DNA of 64,000 bases from CAYYIS01 sp964470965 (GTDB lineage Bacteria; JAAXHH01; JABIQT01): NCBI GenBank assembly GCA_964470965.1, contig CAYYIS010000021.1, forward strand, positions 14,116 through 78,115, given 5' to 3'. Under the pieces are notes generated by a model. It did not search any database. It was not told the origin of the DNA and saw nothing but the letters and a program-made list of their open reading frames with translations. The translations under genes were made by a program, and so were the position numbers. Shown here one piece after another: positions 43,308 through 53,039 of the stretch. Numbering within the stretch: position 1 is the first letter of the stretch; each line of letters begins with the position of its first letter.

Positions 43308-44093
43308 CTACTGACGTGATTGATCGTTCAGGTGCCAGTCGTAGTCAAGGTTCTTTACCTTCAATCCAGATGAATCCAGGAAGGCCCTGTCATCCGCATC
43401 ACTGAGGAATGGTTTTATAAACGCCAGGCGTTCCATCTTGTTTTTGCCGAAATCGTCTTTATACCAGTCCATGATAGGCGACTGATGCACGCTGCCGGCA
43501 GACCGGTCGATACGAAACTTTTTCGGATCGGAGAAGAAATCGCGTGTGCTCCTGGTCAGTTGGTCGTCCAGCCGGTTGCCCGTGTACGGTTCGTTGAGCA
43601 GTTTTGGGCAGCTGACAGAAGCGCAGACAATCGCGAAGTGGATCCTCGGATCGCCCATTTTTCGTAGGATATCATGCTCGATATCGTCCAGGGAATATGC
43701 CGTGCCGTTGACCTGCATTTTATAATCCTTCCAGATATTATAGCCTATGACACTCACATGTTCCCGAATGCTTTTGGTGGGATAAAAATACAGGATGCCT
43801 TTGATGGTCAGGGCGTTATATGCATTGATCCAGTATGCGAGCCTCTCGGCCCGGTCCCGTAACTGTTCCGGATCGACATCCCCCAACGCATCCAGGTACG
43901 CCTGCAGCCTTGCCCCATCCTGTGCTTTCAACTGGCGATATGCAACGAATCCTTCCTGGTCCACATATCGCTTCAGTAGGGTATCGTATATGCTGTGATC
44001 TATGCGACCGTTTTTCACAATCTTCACCTCCGATTGGGCCGATGCCTGCACGGTTATCATCAAGATAAAACCTGTTAAAGCTAAAGAACGCAT
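43308..44093 (-). CDS. Secreted DUF547 protein
   Basis: A 261-residue protein with a signal peptide (SLALTGFILMITVQASAQ). The DUF547 core follows: RAERLAYWINAYNALTIKGIL, DDIEHDILRKMGDPRIHFAIVCAS (with the conserved Cys and His region) and SCPKLLNEPYTG. The family is related to papain/transglutaminase-like folds but its activity is not known. GGAGAG precedes ATG 44093 on the minus strand. The frame is open further upstream to 44276, but those residues lack a signal peptide. Confidence 0.85.
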   Translation of the reverse strand: MRSLALTGFILMITVQASAQSEVKIVKNGRIDHSIYDTLLKRYVDQEGFVAYRQLKAQDGARLQAYLDALGDVDPEQLRDRAERLAYWINAYNALTIKGILYFYPTKSIREHVSVIGYNIWKDYKMQVNGTAYSLDDIEHDILRKMGDPRIHFAIVCASVSCPKLLNEPYTGNRLDDQLTRSTRDFFSDPKKFRIDRSAGSVHQSPIMDWYKDDFGKNKMERLAFIKPFLSDADDRAFLDSSGLKVKNLDYDWHLNDQSRQ

Positions 44094-44269
44094 GGATTTT
44101 CTCTCCCAAGCCTGTTTTTGAAGACCTGCCGTCCAATCCTGTATCAGATGAAGGAATCCGAAAAAGTGTTCCCGGTGTATGGTCAATAAATCCCGGTTCG
44201 GGAAATTCCAGGTGCTATCTGTACTAACACCTTGCTGCTGTGAAAAATTATTATATTGTGATCTCTCAA

Positions 44270-44289
44270 ACAGCATTATAATATGCTGT
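44270..44289. promoter_or_regulatory. Near-palindrome containing TATAAT
   Basis: ACAGCATTATAATATGCTGT has 7-base inverted arms (ACAGCAT/ATGCTGT) around TATAAT. It sits in the divergent gap, so it could be a -10 region inside an operator that controls either flanking gene. No good -35 is seen at the right distance. Confidence 0.35.
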
Positions 44290-44541
44290 GGTGGCGTGAG
44301 ATTATCAATGATGAAATCGGCGGTGGACCGCTCTCAGGAACCTTCTATTCGAAGACAGTCGTCCGATCTCGGTACACATCCCGGCAGAATTCATGATCGA
44401 TCAGCTGCACGGCGCCTATTCCCTCCTGGGCCCCACCTTCACCACCCGCCATCTGCATTTCTCATACGAACGATTGGGGAAACGTATGGTTGGAAGGGCC
44501 CGATACCTCCCGGAAAAAGATACCGAAGAATTCCATTGCAA

Positions 44542-44588
44542 TAACGGTTCGGTGTTATTTGCATGGCACGATTACGGTTCTGTGTTAT
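44542..44588 (+). promoter_or_regulatory. Imperfect 17-base direct repeat upstream of the TlpA-like gene
   Basis: TAACGGTTCGGTGTTAT (44542-44558) and TTACGGTTCTGTGTTAT (44572-44588) differ at two positions and have a period of 30 bases, close to three helical turns. They end about 50 bases before ATG 44641, where activator or repressor sites are common. Confidence 0.35.
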
Positions 44589-44640
44589 ATTACCTATTCA
44601 ATAAAGCCCGGACTTTTAAAACCATATCAAGGAGTGATCC

Positions 44641-45198
44641 ATGAACAAAAGGAAGCGAATTTACGTCATTCAGGGCATCATCGCCATCCTGGTTCTCGGC
44701 GGTATCGCCGTAGCATGGTTAAGTGTTACTCAGCCGCAGCCAGAGCAAGCAACAACGGCGATGGCCGGTAACGACATGGTCAGTATGGAAGCACCGGATT
44801 TTGTGCTTCCCGACCTGGAAAATAAGCCCGTAAAACTATCCGATTTTGAAGGTCAGGTACGGATTATAGATTTCTGGGCCACCTGGTGTCCGCCGTGCCG
44901 GGAGGAAATTCCCCATTTCCAGGCTCTGCATGAACAGTACGGCGACAATGGTCTGACTGTCATTGGCATCTCTCTGGATCAGAATGGAGCGGAGGCAGTC
45001 ATTCCGTTCGGCAGGAAGATGAAAATGACGTATACGTCGGTCATCGGTAACCCGGAAGTCGTACAGGCCTACGGCGGCATCCAATACATCCCGACCACCT
45101 TCATGATCGACAAACGGGGTCTTATCTTTCGCAAATATGTCGGCTATACTGACCTGGCTACCCTGGAAGGCGATGTCAAGACTCTTCTGGCGCAATAG
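44641..45198 (+). CDS. TlpA/ResA-like thiol-disulfide oxidoreductase
   Basis: A 185-residue membrane-anchored thioredoxin-fold protein. An N-terminal helix (GIIAILVLGGIAVAWLSV) leads to an AhpC/TSA-type domain with APDFVLPDLENKPVKLSDF, the redox centre FWATWCPPCREEIPHF and the cis-Pro segment YIPTTFMIDKRG. It probably reduces disulfides outside the membrane, for example in cytochrome c maturation; no cytochrome genes are in the window. AAGGAG lies 8 bases before the ATG. Confidence 0.9.
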   Translation: MNKRKRIYVIQGIIAILVLGGIAVAWLSVTQPQPEQATTAMAGNDMVSMEAPDFVLPDLENKPVKLSDFEGQVRIIDFWATWCPPCREEIPHFQALHEQYGDNGLTVIGISLDQNGAEAVIPFGRKMKMTYTSVIGNPEVVQAYGGIQYIPTTFMIDKRGLIFRKYVGYTDLATLEGDVKTLLAQ

Positions 45199-45619
45199 AG
45201 CAAACAGCACAGCATCGTTCCTGCAAGAAGTGATATTCTGCCAATTCGTATCACGATATCGCCAAATGGGGCGGCGATTAGACATTGTTATCAATAAAGA
45301 ACAGTGCGCTAAAAATTCCAACGCTCTTATCCGGTTCATTGGCCGGACAAGTCAATTTTCAGTGCGTTTTTTCTTGACGGTGCGACTACTGCGGTCTGCG
45401 CCGTGGAATGCACCCGTTGAAAGCCCCGATACTTCTTCTCAGAATTATTCCAACGTCGCATATTTCGATCAAAAACGCACAAGAACAAAGTGCGGCATTC
45501 AGCGTAAAACCAACAGAAATGTCAAAATGCCTTGACGGGTCTTCTGTATTCGCCTAATGTATTGCGATTTCCCCAATTCATTCCCTAAATGTCACCGGTA
45601 TACCTGAGGGATATAATCC
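45199..45619. other. Gene-free stretch upstream of mutS, about 420 bases
   Basis: No supported gene. The mutS promoter should lie here; TTGACG at about 45533 has only a weak partner 17 bases downstream (TAATGT), so I do not call it as a promoter. Confidence 0.45.
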
Positions 45620-48250
45620 ATGGCCCGATCTGCCGGTTCATTGACGCCTGCCATGGCGCAGTATGCCAGAATGAAGTCGCAGTATCCGGATGCGATTCTG
45701 TTTTTCCGAATGGGCGATTTCTACGAGACTTTCGATGACGACGCCAAAGTCGCCTCTAAAGTCCTTGGTTTGACGCTCACGGCCCGTAATCATGGCGGAC
45801 CGAATAAGACCCCGCTGGCCGGTGTTCCGCATCATGCGGTGGAAAAATACATCTCTAAACTGATCCAATCTGGATACAAGGTTGCGGTTTGTGAGCAGGT
45901 AGAAGATCCTAAAAAAGCCAAGGGAGTGGTTAAGCGGGACGTCGTCGAGGTGGTAACGCCCGGCACCTCCATGCTGACACAGACGCTTGATTCGACCAGG
46001 AACAATTACATCGTCAGTCTGGTACCCGGCCACGATCATTATGGATTAGCCATGGTGGACCTATCCACAGGTGAGTTCCATGTGGCAGAGATGGTCGAGG
46101 CCGATCTGGTCAACGAACTGAATCGCCTGAGCCCGTCCGAGGCGGTTGTTTCGTACGGATCGGCAGAGCATACGGAAGCGCTGCTGCTGCCCCGATATCC
46201 CGATATTACCATCAGCCGCCTCGACGAATGGGCCTTTTCCTTTGATCATGCGCACGAGGCGCTGCTCGATCATTTCGAAACCCACTCGCTCAAGGGCTTC
46301 GGTGTCGATGATCTGGTTGCAGGTGTCGCAGCGGCTGGCGCCATGCTGGTGTATCTGAAGGACACCCAGAAGAACCGGCTCGCGCACCTCAAGCAAATCT
46401 CCCGTTACAACATCACCGAATGGATGTTGATGGATGTGGCGACGCAGCGAAACCTGGAACTCACCGCCTCGTTGCGGGATGGTGGTCTGGAGGGTACGCT
46501 GTTGTCGGTCATGGACCGTACCTACACGCCTATGGGCGCCCGGTTTCTGAGGCGGGCTATTACCAGGCCGCTTGTGTCGGTACCCGCCATTCACCTGCGC
46601 CACGAAACGGTCAAAGAGCTGGTGGATCGTCATGAAGTCCGGGACCAGGTCGCCGGTCTGCTGAAATCGGTCGGTGACGCGGAAAGGCTAGCCGCGCGTG
46701 TCGGTTCAGAACGCGCCAATGCAAGGGACCTGGTCGGCTTGAGGGAGATGCTCAGACTTATCCCCACTCTGAAAGTCGTGCTGGCAGACACCGATACCGA
46801 GTTGCTGAAGATGTTGCGGAAACAGCTCAACGCCCTGGAAGAATTGGCGGCGGAGATCGGACGGGCAATCGTGGAGGCGCCGCCCCTGTCTCTGACGGAA
46901 GGCGGCCTGATACAATCGGGATATGATACCACTCTGGATGATCTCCGCGCCATCAGTTCCGATGGCAAACAGTGGATTGCCAACCTCCAGCATCAGGAGC
47001 GTGAGCGTACCGGCATTTCATCGCTGAAGGTTGATTACAACAAGGTGTTCGGCTACTATATCGAAGTAACCAAGACTAACCTGGAGCGCCTGACCGGGGA
47101 ATACACCCGCAAGCAGACCATGCGGAATGCGGAGCGATTTATTACGCCGGAGCTTAAGGAATACGAAGAAAAAATTCTAGGCGCCGAGGAGAAGATCGTG
47201 GCACTGGAGTATGAGCTGTTCATGAATTTGAGAACTCAGGTGGCCGGTCATCTGGTCCAGATTCTAGACAATGCACGCTCCATTGCCCAAATCGATTTTC
47301 TAACCACACTGGCGGCCGTGGCGGTACAGAACGACTATGTGGCGCCCGAAATCGAGGAAGGGACCGCCATTGAAATTCTGGACGGCAGACATCCAGTCGT
47401 GGAACAGCTTCTACATGGTGAACCGTTCGTACCCAATGATGTCCACCTGGACACGAAGGACGAGCAGATCGCACTGATCACTGGTCCGAACATGGCGGGC
47501 AAGAGTACATTCCTCAGGCAGACCGGTCTGATCGTCCTGATGGCGCAGCTCGGATCCTTCGTTCCGGCCCGGTCGGCTCGGATAGGTGTTGTGGACCGGA
47601 TATTTACGCGTGTGGGGGCGTCGGACAACCTGGCTCGGGGGGAAAGTACATTCCTGGTAGAAATGAATGAAACCGCAAATATTCTGAACAACGCCACTCC
47701 CAACAGCCTAATTTTACTCGACGAAATAGGCCGGGGTACAAGCACTTTCGATGGCTTGAGCATCGCCTGGGCGGTAACAGAATACCTGCACAATATGACC
47801 GGTCGGGCCGCAAAAACACTCTTTGCGACCCATTATCATGAGTTGTGTGAACTGGAGGAATTGCTGACGCGTGTACGCAACTATAGCGTTGCCATAAGCG
47901 AGCGGGGGAACAGGATCAATTTTCTGCGCAAGGTCGTGCGGGGCGGAAGCGACCGCAGTTACGGAATCCAGGTTGCCCGTCTGGCCGGATTGCCCGATGA
48001 AGTCGTCGAACGGGCAAAAACGGTGCTAGCCAACCTCGAGTCGGAAGGAGTGACGCCGGCCGGCACCCCAGGCCACGTGACGCCTAGTTCCGGGGAAGAT
48101 GCGTATCAGCTGAGTTTATTCGTACCCCCGGACAACCCGGTAATCGACGAACTGAAAAATATAGATATCAATGCTCTGACGCCCCTGGAAGCCCTTACCA
48201 TATTGCATAGTTTCCAACAGAAAGCAGTATCCAACAACAGGCACGGATAG
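45620..48250 (+). CDS. mutS: DNA mismatch repair protein MutS
   Basis: Recognises mispaired bases and starts mismatch repair with MutL. The 876 residues contain the mismatch-binding domain with the F-x-E motif (FRMGDFYETFDDDAKV), connector and lever domains, and the ATPase: Walker A GPNMAGKSTFLRQ, FTRVGASDNLARGESTFLVEM, Walker B LILLDEIGRGTSTFDG, and LFATHYHEL. The C-terminus reads TPLEALTILHSFQQKA, the usual helical end. It is a full-length MutS1. MutL is not in the window. Confidence 0.97.
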   Translation: MARSAGSLTPAMAQYARMKSQYPDAILFFRMGDFYETFDDDAKVASKVLGLTLTARNHGGPNKTPLAGVPHHAVEKYISKLIQSGYKVAVCEQVEDPKKAKGVVKRDVVEVVTPGTSMLTQTLDSTRNNYIVSLVPGHDHYGLAMVDLSTGEFHVAEMVEADLVNELNRLSPSEAVVSYGSAEHTEALLLPRYPDITISRLDEWAFSFDHAHEALLDHFETHSLKGFGVDDLVAGVAAAGAMLVYLKDTQKNRLAHLKQISRYNITEWMLMDVATQRNLELTASLRDGGLEGTLLSVMDRTYTPMGARFLRRAITRPLVSVPAIHLRHETVKELVDRHEVRDQVAGLLKSVGDAERLAARVGSERANARDLVGLREMLRLIPTLKVVLADTDTELLKMLRKQLNALEELAAEIGRAIVEAPPLSLTEGGLIQSGYDTTLDDLRAISSDGKQWIANLQHQERERTGISSLKVDYNKVFGYYIEVTKTNLERLTGEYTRKQTMRNAERFITPELKEYEEKILGAEEKIVALEYELFMNLRTQVAGHLVQILDNARSIAQIDFLTTLAAVAVQNDYVAPEIEEGTAIEILDGRHPVVEQLLHGEPFVPNDVHLDTKDEQIALITGPNMAGKSTFLRQTGLIVLMAQLGSFVPARSARIGVVDRIFTRVGASDNLARGESTFLVEMNETANILNNATPNSLILLDEIGRGTSTFDGLSIAWAVTEYLHNMTGRAAKTLFATHYHELCELEELLTRVRNYSVAISERGNRINFLRKVVRGGSDRSYGIQVARLAGLPDEVVERAKTVLANLESEGVTPAGTPGHVTPSSGEDAYQLSLFVPPDNPVIDELKNIDINALTPLEALTILHSFQQKAVSNNRHG

Positions 48251-48259
48251 GAGCTGGGC

Positions 48260-48649
48260 ATGAATTGTCCCCACTGCGGTGGTACGGATAGACACCGTTC
48301 GAGACGCAACCAGTTTGAGCGTGCCTTCAACTGGTTGTTCTGGTACCACCAGCGCCCCTTTCGGTGTACAAAATGCAGAACTCGGTACTGGGTCCGGCTG
48401 GAACCGAGGGTTTGGCGCCGTGGCCTGAGGAAAGAGGGTGTCAAGGTCTTCCGTTCCTGGGGACTATCCCTCGCGGCTATGGCTTTGGCTGCACTGGTAG
48501 CCTGGATCATGAGTATTGCCCGACACCAGACGTTGAGAGGCACTGTATTTGAGGCCGCCCTGAAACAAGAATTGAGGCAACGTCTGGATGAAACGGACCT
48601 CAGCGATGAACTGAAAATAAAAGCTGAGCAGTTTTTCGACAAACGATAA
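48260..48649 (+). CDS. Zinc-ribbon single-pass membrane protein, unknown function
   Basis: A 129-residue protein. Two CxxC pairs (NCPHCGG at the start and RCTKCRTRYW at about residue 35) form a predicted zinc ribbon. A basic stretch and one transmembrane helix follow (LSLAAMALAALVAWIMSIA, about 68-86), then a charged helical tail. TAGGAG lies 6-7 bases before the ATG, and the gene starts 10 bases after mutS. No family recognised. Confidence 0.72.
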   Translation: MNCPHCGGTDRHRSRRNQFERAFNWLFWYHQRPFRCTKCRTRYWVRLEPRVWRRGLRKEGVKVFRSWGLSLAAMALAALVAWIMSIARHQTLRGTVFEAALKQELRQRLDETDLSDELKIKAEQFFDKR

Positions 48650-50111
48650 AGAATAGCGGCACAAACAGTTGACGGGCCAGGTATTGTTAAGGGCTCTTGC
48701 CTGCCATAGGCTTTCCAGAGTATTTTACCCTATTTGTGCGTTAACAGGTAACCTGTGACAGGGAGGATCCATCCAAACCATCTCCCGTGGATATTTAGTC
48801 TTCACGAAGGTTGTGCTTGCCGCTAGGGGGGTATCTGAACAGTGGGCGGAAGCAAGCGGCTGTGTAGGTATTGTATCGAGAAATAACCAGGGAGATTTTT
48901 ACCTGTCCGCCACTGACCTTATGGTGCCACGACCACTCCTTGTTCCTGGAAGATAGCCCGCGACGCAACGAACGCCCGCTGAACCGGGTAAAAACCGTCC
49001 GCGGCCTGCAGCGCCTGATCGAGCTGCTCCGGAGAGTTTAGCCGCACGATCAGGCTGGCTGCAACCGGATGAATCAGTGTGACCTTCATGGCGAAGGTAA
49101 ACATGATTCCAACGCATTCCCAAGGGCTGCTTTCACCAGTTCGAATCGGTCGCATGCCCCATTTCAATTATACAGTAGTAGGCCACCATTCTGGTGAAAT
49201 GGTTGGTCTTCATAGCCCTACCGCGAACGCGGGCAGATAGCCGACTTTACTTTCCTATTTCACATCTCGATTATAGGATTCTACAAGGGTAGAATGCTGG
49301 GAATTCGTTCGTCGTCCGTATTGGACCGAAAGAAATTCCCGATGCTACAGGATCCTTTTTACCGAATCTACGGTGCTGAAATCCAGTCCCTTATGACAGG
49401 AAAATAAGTATTGAAGACTACACTTAAATTTCTAACTGTATGTTCCCTCACCGATTTCCGTTTCTGATTGGCGGTTGTATTTCCTTTGTTCTTATGTTAC
49501 AATGGCCATGTCAGACTTGGCAAGTGGCGGGTGAACCCAACCTTCGCATCGGATCCAATTCGGGATAATATCCCCGGTCACGCACATCGATCTAGCCAAA
49601 GCTCATGAATGGGAACACCACTCCCCTTCACGATACCAACACTCGCCTCTGTGGTAAAGACGGCATGGACGAAGCAGATTTTGCTGGGGAGGCGTGTCTC
49701 AAACGCAACGTCGAATCTAAAATCCTGCCCGAATACCTGCGGAGAAACCCGTAACGGCTGTAGTGCTTACGGTGGGAAATCGGCGCTGCGGTCCGATAAA
49801 GTTGTCATCGGAATCCATGTAAGCCGGTATTTCTCCAGTCAGTGAAGGTACGAGTCTTCGTTAAAGGTGGATTCTATTTCACTAGGCCTTAAGAATGAGA
49901 CATGCGAGGTGGTCGATAACATGCTTTTGGTAGCACCAGTGGAAATCTCCGTGTTTGTTCTCGGGCGGCAAGAAAAAAGCTACACTGGGCGATGAAGTAA
50001 CGCTTCCCTCGTATTATGACGGCCTTTGGCCCGTGGTGATTCATCAAATTGAGGGGGCAGGCGGCTGGGATTACACTGGTGGTGAACTGGTCGCCAAGCT
50101 TGGAGGGGGTA
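48650..50111. other. Long mostly non-coding stretch, about 1.46 kb
   Basis: No intact gene. A possible aldo/keto-reductase remnant is on the minus strand at 48919-49167. TTGTAT (49475-49480) with TACAAT (49498-49503) at 17-base spacing resembles a promoter but has no gene after it. Short plus-strand frames at about 49608-49760 (RLCGKDGMDEADFAGEA) and 49955-50150 (LPSYYDGLWPVVIHQIEG) look coding-like but have no good start or recognised family. The stretch is probably a graveyard of decayed genes. Confidence 0.5.
48919..49167 (-). pseudogene. Possible aldo/keto reductase remnant
   Basis: The minus-strand frame reads MKVTLIHPVAASLIVRLNSP then EQLDQALQAADGFYPVQ, resembling the C-terminal segment of aldo/keto reductases (HPAVASVIVGxRSPEQL). 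No N-terminal barrel sequence precedes it and no ribosome-binding site is seen, so at best it is a relic. Confidence 0.3.
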
Positions 50112-50945
50112 ATGGACATACTCAATTACGAACCTGTTATCCGGCTCAGCGCTTTTGCGGGCGTCTTGGTCATTATGACCATATTGGAGATGGCATCACC
50201 AATGCGGCGTCTAAAGGCTGGCCGTTACCCGCGGTGGCTTAGCAATCTCGGGCTGGTGGCATTGAATTCGGTAGCGCTGCGCCTGTTGCTTCCACTCCAA
50301 GCGGTCGGAGCCGCACTCGTCGCAGCAGACCGGGGCTGGGGTCTGTTCAATGTCCTCGATTGGCCAGTCTGGGTTGAAGGGCTCATCACCATTGTTCTGC
50401 TGGATCTAGCTGTGTATTCACAACACGTGGTGTTCCATGCCGTACCGGTTCTATGGCGTCTTCATATGGTACATCACTCCGATCCGGATATCGATGTTAC
50501 CACCGGCCTGCGGTTTCATACTGTTGAAATCTTTCTCTCCATGGGGTTAAAGATCGTAGTGGTATGCCTCCTGGGACCACCGGCATGGGCCATAATCGTG
50601 TTCGAAGTCGTTCTGAACGCGACGGCTGTGTTCAATCACAGTAATATCCGTATGCCCAGATCTGTGGATCGAATCCTGAGGCTTATTGTCGTGACGCCGG
50701 ATATGCACCGGGTACATCACTCCGTCCTGCCCGTGGAGACTAATTCCAATTTTGGATTTAACCTACCCTGGTGGGACCGTTGCTTCGGAACCTACACCGC
50801 CCAGCCGTTTATGGGGCATGATCAAATGACCATCGGACTTACCGAGTTTCAGGACCAGCGCTCTGTCAGCCTGCCCTGGATGATGTTCCTGCCGTTTGTC
50901 CGCCAGAAAGGTAACAGTCCGGTGTTACGTAAACGCCAGAAATAA
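50112..50945 (+). CDS. Sterol desaturase/fatty acid hydroxylase-family membrane protein
   Basis: A 277-residue membrane protein with the di-iron histidine clusters of the family: HVVFH, HMVHH, a later HSNI and HRVHHS, spread between about four hydrophobic segments (for example SAFAGVLVIMTILEMAS and LITIVLLDLAVYS). Members hydroxylate or desaturate lipids at the membrane surface. GGAGGGGG lies 5 bases before ATG 50112, which I prefer to the upstream ATG 50049. Confidence 0.87.
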   Translation: MDILNYEPVIRLSAFAGVLVIMTILEMASPMRRLKAGRYPRWLSNLGLVALNSVALRLLLPLQAVGAALVAADRGWGLFNVLDWPVWVEGLITIVLLDLAVYSQHVVFHAVPVLWRLHMVHHSDPDIDVTTGLRFHTVEIFLSMGLKIVVVCLLGPPAWAIIVFEVVLNATAVFNHSNIRMPRSVDRILRLIVVTPDMHRVHHSVLPVETNSNFGFNLPWWDRCFGTYTAQPFMGHDQMTIGLTEFQDQRSVSLPWMMFLPFVRQKGNSPVLRKRQK

Positions 50946-50978
50946 ATGGTGAATTTGCGTACTCCAAGAGGAGACACA

Positions 50979-51752
50979 ATGCGAGGCATACGAAACGACC
51001 CGGAACGTCGAGAAGTGCGGTTGCTGCAACGCCATGTACCATTTGCAAATGCCCGTGTTCTGGACATCGGATGCGGGGACGGCAGACTGACTCGGCGTTT
51101 GTCAGGGATTGCAGAATCAATCGTCGCCATGGACCTGACGCACGACGAGGTGGCCACGGCGCTCCGAAAGACACCGAAGCGTTATGGTCCAACCACCCGC
51201 TTTACGGTGGCATCCGGCGAACGACTGCCGTTTTCCGACGGGTGTTTCGGCGTGGTTCTGTTCTCATGGTCGTTGTGATGAGTGAACCGGGAGGGCATGG
51301 GGCATGCCCTTGAAGAAGCATATCGCGTTTTGACAGCGGACGGTTTACTCGTCGATCTCAGGCCGGAATTTCCGGCGCATGAAAGAAACCGTCGCCGGGC
51401 GCGGCAGCAGATTCTGTGCGTCGGTGAGAGCGATGAAATCCCGATCGGCACTCTGGTGCGCAATCTATCCGGATTTCGGTTCACGGACCGGTTGCTGGCG
51501 GACAGGATCCGGCGGGGCGCGTTTACACTGGAAACCAGAAAAACATTCTGGTTCCGATACTACCACCGGGATCTGGCCTCTTTCGACCTATTCAGGGGAA
51601 TACGGTGGGACAATGCGATTATGACCCGTGCGGACCGCCGCCGCCTGGAGCGGAGCGTTCGGGCCCATCCCGATATGGAAATTCGTGTCGATACCCCCAT
51701 GCAGTTGAATGTGTTCAGGAAAGGAATACGGAGCAGGATGTACGGATCATAG
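50979..51752 (+). pseudogene. SAM-dependent methyltransferase interrupted by two UGA codons
   Basis: The first 99 codons hold a class I methyltransferase start: VLDIGCGDGRLTRRL (motif I), AMDLTHDEV (motif II) and VASGERLPFSDGCFGVVLFSWSL (post-I). The frame then meets TGA TGA at 51276-51281, and the same frame continues at once with VNREGMGHALEEAYRVLTADGLLVDLRP, the expected next motif, to 51752. Removing the two stops yields one protein of normal length. No frameshift is needed. Other genes here end in TGA, so UGA is a stop in this organism. It is either a decayed gene, an assembly error or recoding. AGAGGAG lies before ATG 50979. Confidence 0.75.
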
Positions 51753-51957
51753 AGGTTCGGAAAAAGCGGAGACGGAATGGGCCTGTGCTTACTCTTAGGA
51801 GTCCACAACCCACTATTCTTTCAACGGTGCCGGATGACCAGTAGCAGGACAGTGACTGGTGGAATTGCGATTGACGGATTGATTATTTGGTGCAAAATCC
51901 TTTAAATGAATCAGCTTTTTAACGTAAATCATCAGTTCGTCAATCTGTTAACAGAAC

Positions 51958-52881
51958 CTAATACACCCTGCCCACCATCACCGCTATCCGGTCGCCATCA
52001 AACGACGGCAACACCGTCCATCCGGCCCGGTCGCCATGATGGAACCGGTAGTGCCAGACACCCCAGGCCGTGCCTATTATTCCGCCGGTAAGGACATCGG
52101 TGAAATAGTGCTTGTCGATTTCTATCCGTGAATAGGCCATGTAGGATGCCCATCCGTAAAATGCCAGGAATGTCAGAGGACGATAATGCTTCAGACCGCG
52201 GACACGCAGTAGATCGCTGACCTTCTGGTCCACATAGGCCGCGGAATAGAAGGCCGTAGATGTATGTCCGGAGTAGAACGATAAATGGTTCTTACGGTTG
52301 GCGTGTAAGGAACCAGCGTCCACCAGGGTGGCGAATTCAAGGACTGGACGTCTCCTGGCGACGGTGGATTTGACTGCGGTTCTGAGTCCCACTTCCGCCA
52401 TCAATCCCACCCCGAAAACCGTTACTTCGTAAGCGGACTCGCGTAAGAACGGTCCACGTGCCAGCATTCGCTGCAGAATCACCATTACTCCCACGCCGCC
52501 GGCCAAGGTATAGTAGGTGCCTCTGTGATCGAGCAGATTGGATCCTTTACCAGCGGCGAGCAGCCGATGTCGAAAGAAGCGGTCCACGCCGTTCGGTGCT
52601 CCAATCACTGGACTGCGGTTCACTTCATCGATAGTAAATGCTATTGCCGTTCCAGCGACGATGGACGCGATGCCTCCTATGGACGAGAGCTTGAGCCGAT
52701 GTGTTAAGAAGGGGATCCTGTCCGATGATCCCAGTGGAATTCCGGGGCGTTCAGCAGCGGATATCGGTTCAAGAATGCCCGATACGAACAGGAGAATGGC
52801 CGGGAATAGAGCGAGCTTGAGCGTCCGGAGTGTTCGGTGTCCGTTCTCGTGTTTGATCATAATTGTGCAATAAACACTCAT
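51958..52881 (-). CDS. PAP2-family phosphatase
   Basis: A 307-residue membrane protein with the three phosphatidic-acid-phosphatase motifs: KSTVARRRP (C1), SFYSGHTSTAFY (C2, SGH with catalytic His) and SRIEIDKHYFTDVLTGG (C3, SR and catalytic His). Such enzymes dephosphorylate lipid phosphates such as undecaprenyl diphosphate or phosphatidate. The N-terminus has a signal or anchor (LALFPAILLFVSGILEPISA). ATG 52860 is an equally plausible start seven codons in. It is divergent from the P-type ATPase gene. Confidence 0.87.
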   Translation of the reverse strand: MSVYCTIMIKHENGHRTLRTLKLALFPAILLFVSGILEPISAAERPGIPLGSSDRIPFLTHRLKLSSIGGIASIVAGTAIAFTIDEVNRSPVIGAPNGVDRFFRHRLLAAGKGSNLLDHRGTYYTLAGGVGVMVILQRMLARGPFLRESAYEVTVFGVGLMAEVGLRTAVKSTVARRRPVLEFATLVDAGSLHANRKNHLSFYSGHTSTAFYSAAYVDQKVSDLLRVRGLKHYRPLTFLAFYGWASYMAYSRIEIDKHYFTDVLTGGIIGTAWGVWHYRFHHGDRAGWTVLPSFDGDRIAVMVGRVY

Positions 52882-52924
52882 TATGTTCGTAAATCAAAAC
52901 GAAATCAACTCTTCACACTTCTAA

Positions 52925-52966
52925 TTTACATTTAACAGTCTCCTTTTATATTGTAATTTCATTACA
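52925..52966 (+). promoter_or_regulatory. Promoter with overlapping inverted repeat for the P-type ATPase
   Basis: TTTACA (52925-52930), a 16-base spacer, then TATATT (52947-52952). The inverted repeat TGTAAT-TTC-ATTACA (52952-52966) begins at the -10 and covers the start point, a typical place for a repressor operator. The regulator is not encoded nearby. Confidence 0.5.
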
Positions 52967-53039
52967 GTGTCGGATAAATCATCCCTGCTGCGAACTGCGG
53001 TTCCATTCGTCGCGCTCATTTCTAGATTAGATCTGGACC

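Larger units (their letters stand above)
44094..44640. other. Divergent intergenic region between DUF547 and TlpA-like genes
   Basis: 547 bases with no convincing gene. An open frame at 44393-44644 lacks a ribosome-binding site and runs into the tlpA-like start, so I do not call it. The region holds a near-palindrome at 44270-44289 that contains TATAAT and a 17-base direct repeat at 44542-44588, both listed separately. Confidence 0.5.

Noticed and set aside
44393..44644. Possible 83-residue protein upstream of the TlpA-like gene
   Set aside because: No ribosome-binding site, no recognisable family, and it covers candidate regulatory repeats.
45137..45535. Open frame between the TlpA-like gene and mutS
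   Set aside because: It overlaps the end of the TlpA-like gene in another frame, lacks a ribosome-binding site, and its composition is not protein-like.
49609..49845. Hypothetical 78-residue protein
   Set aside because: No ribosome-binding site or family; another frame over the same bases looks at least as coding-like, so neither can be supported.
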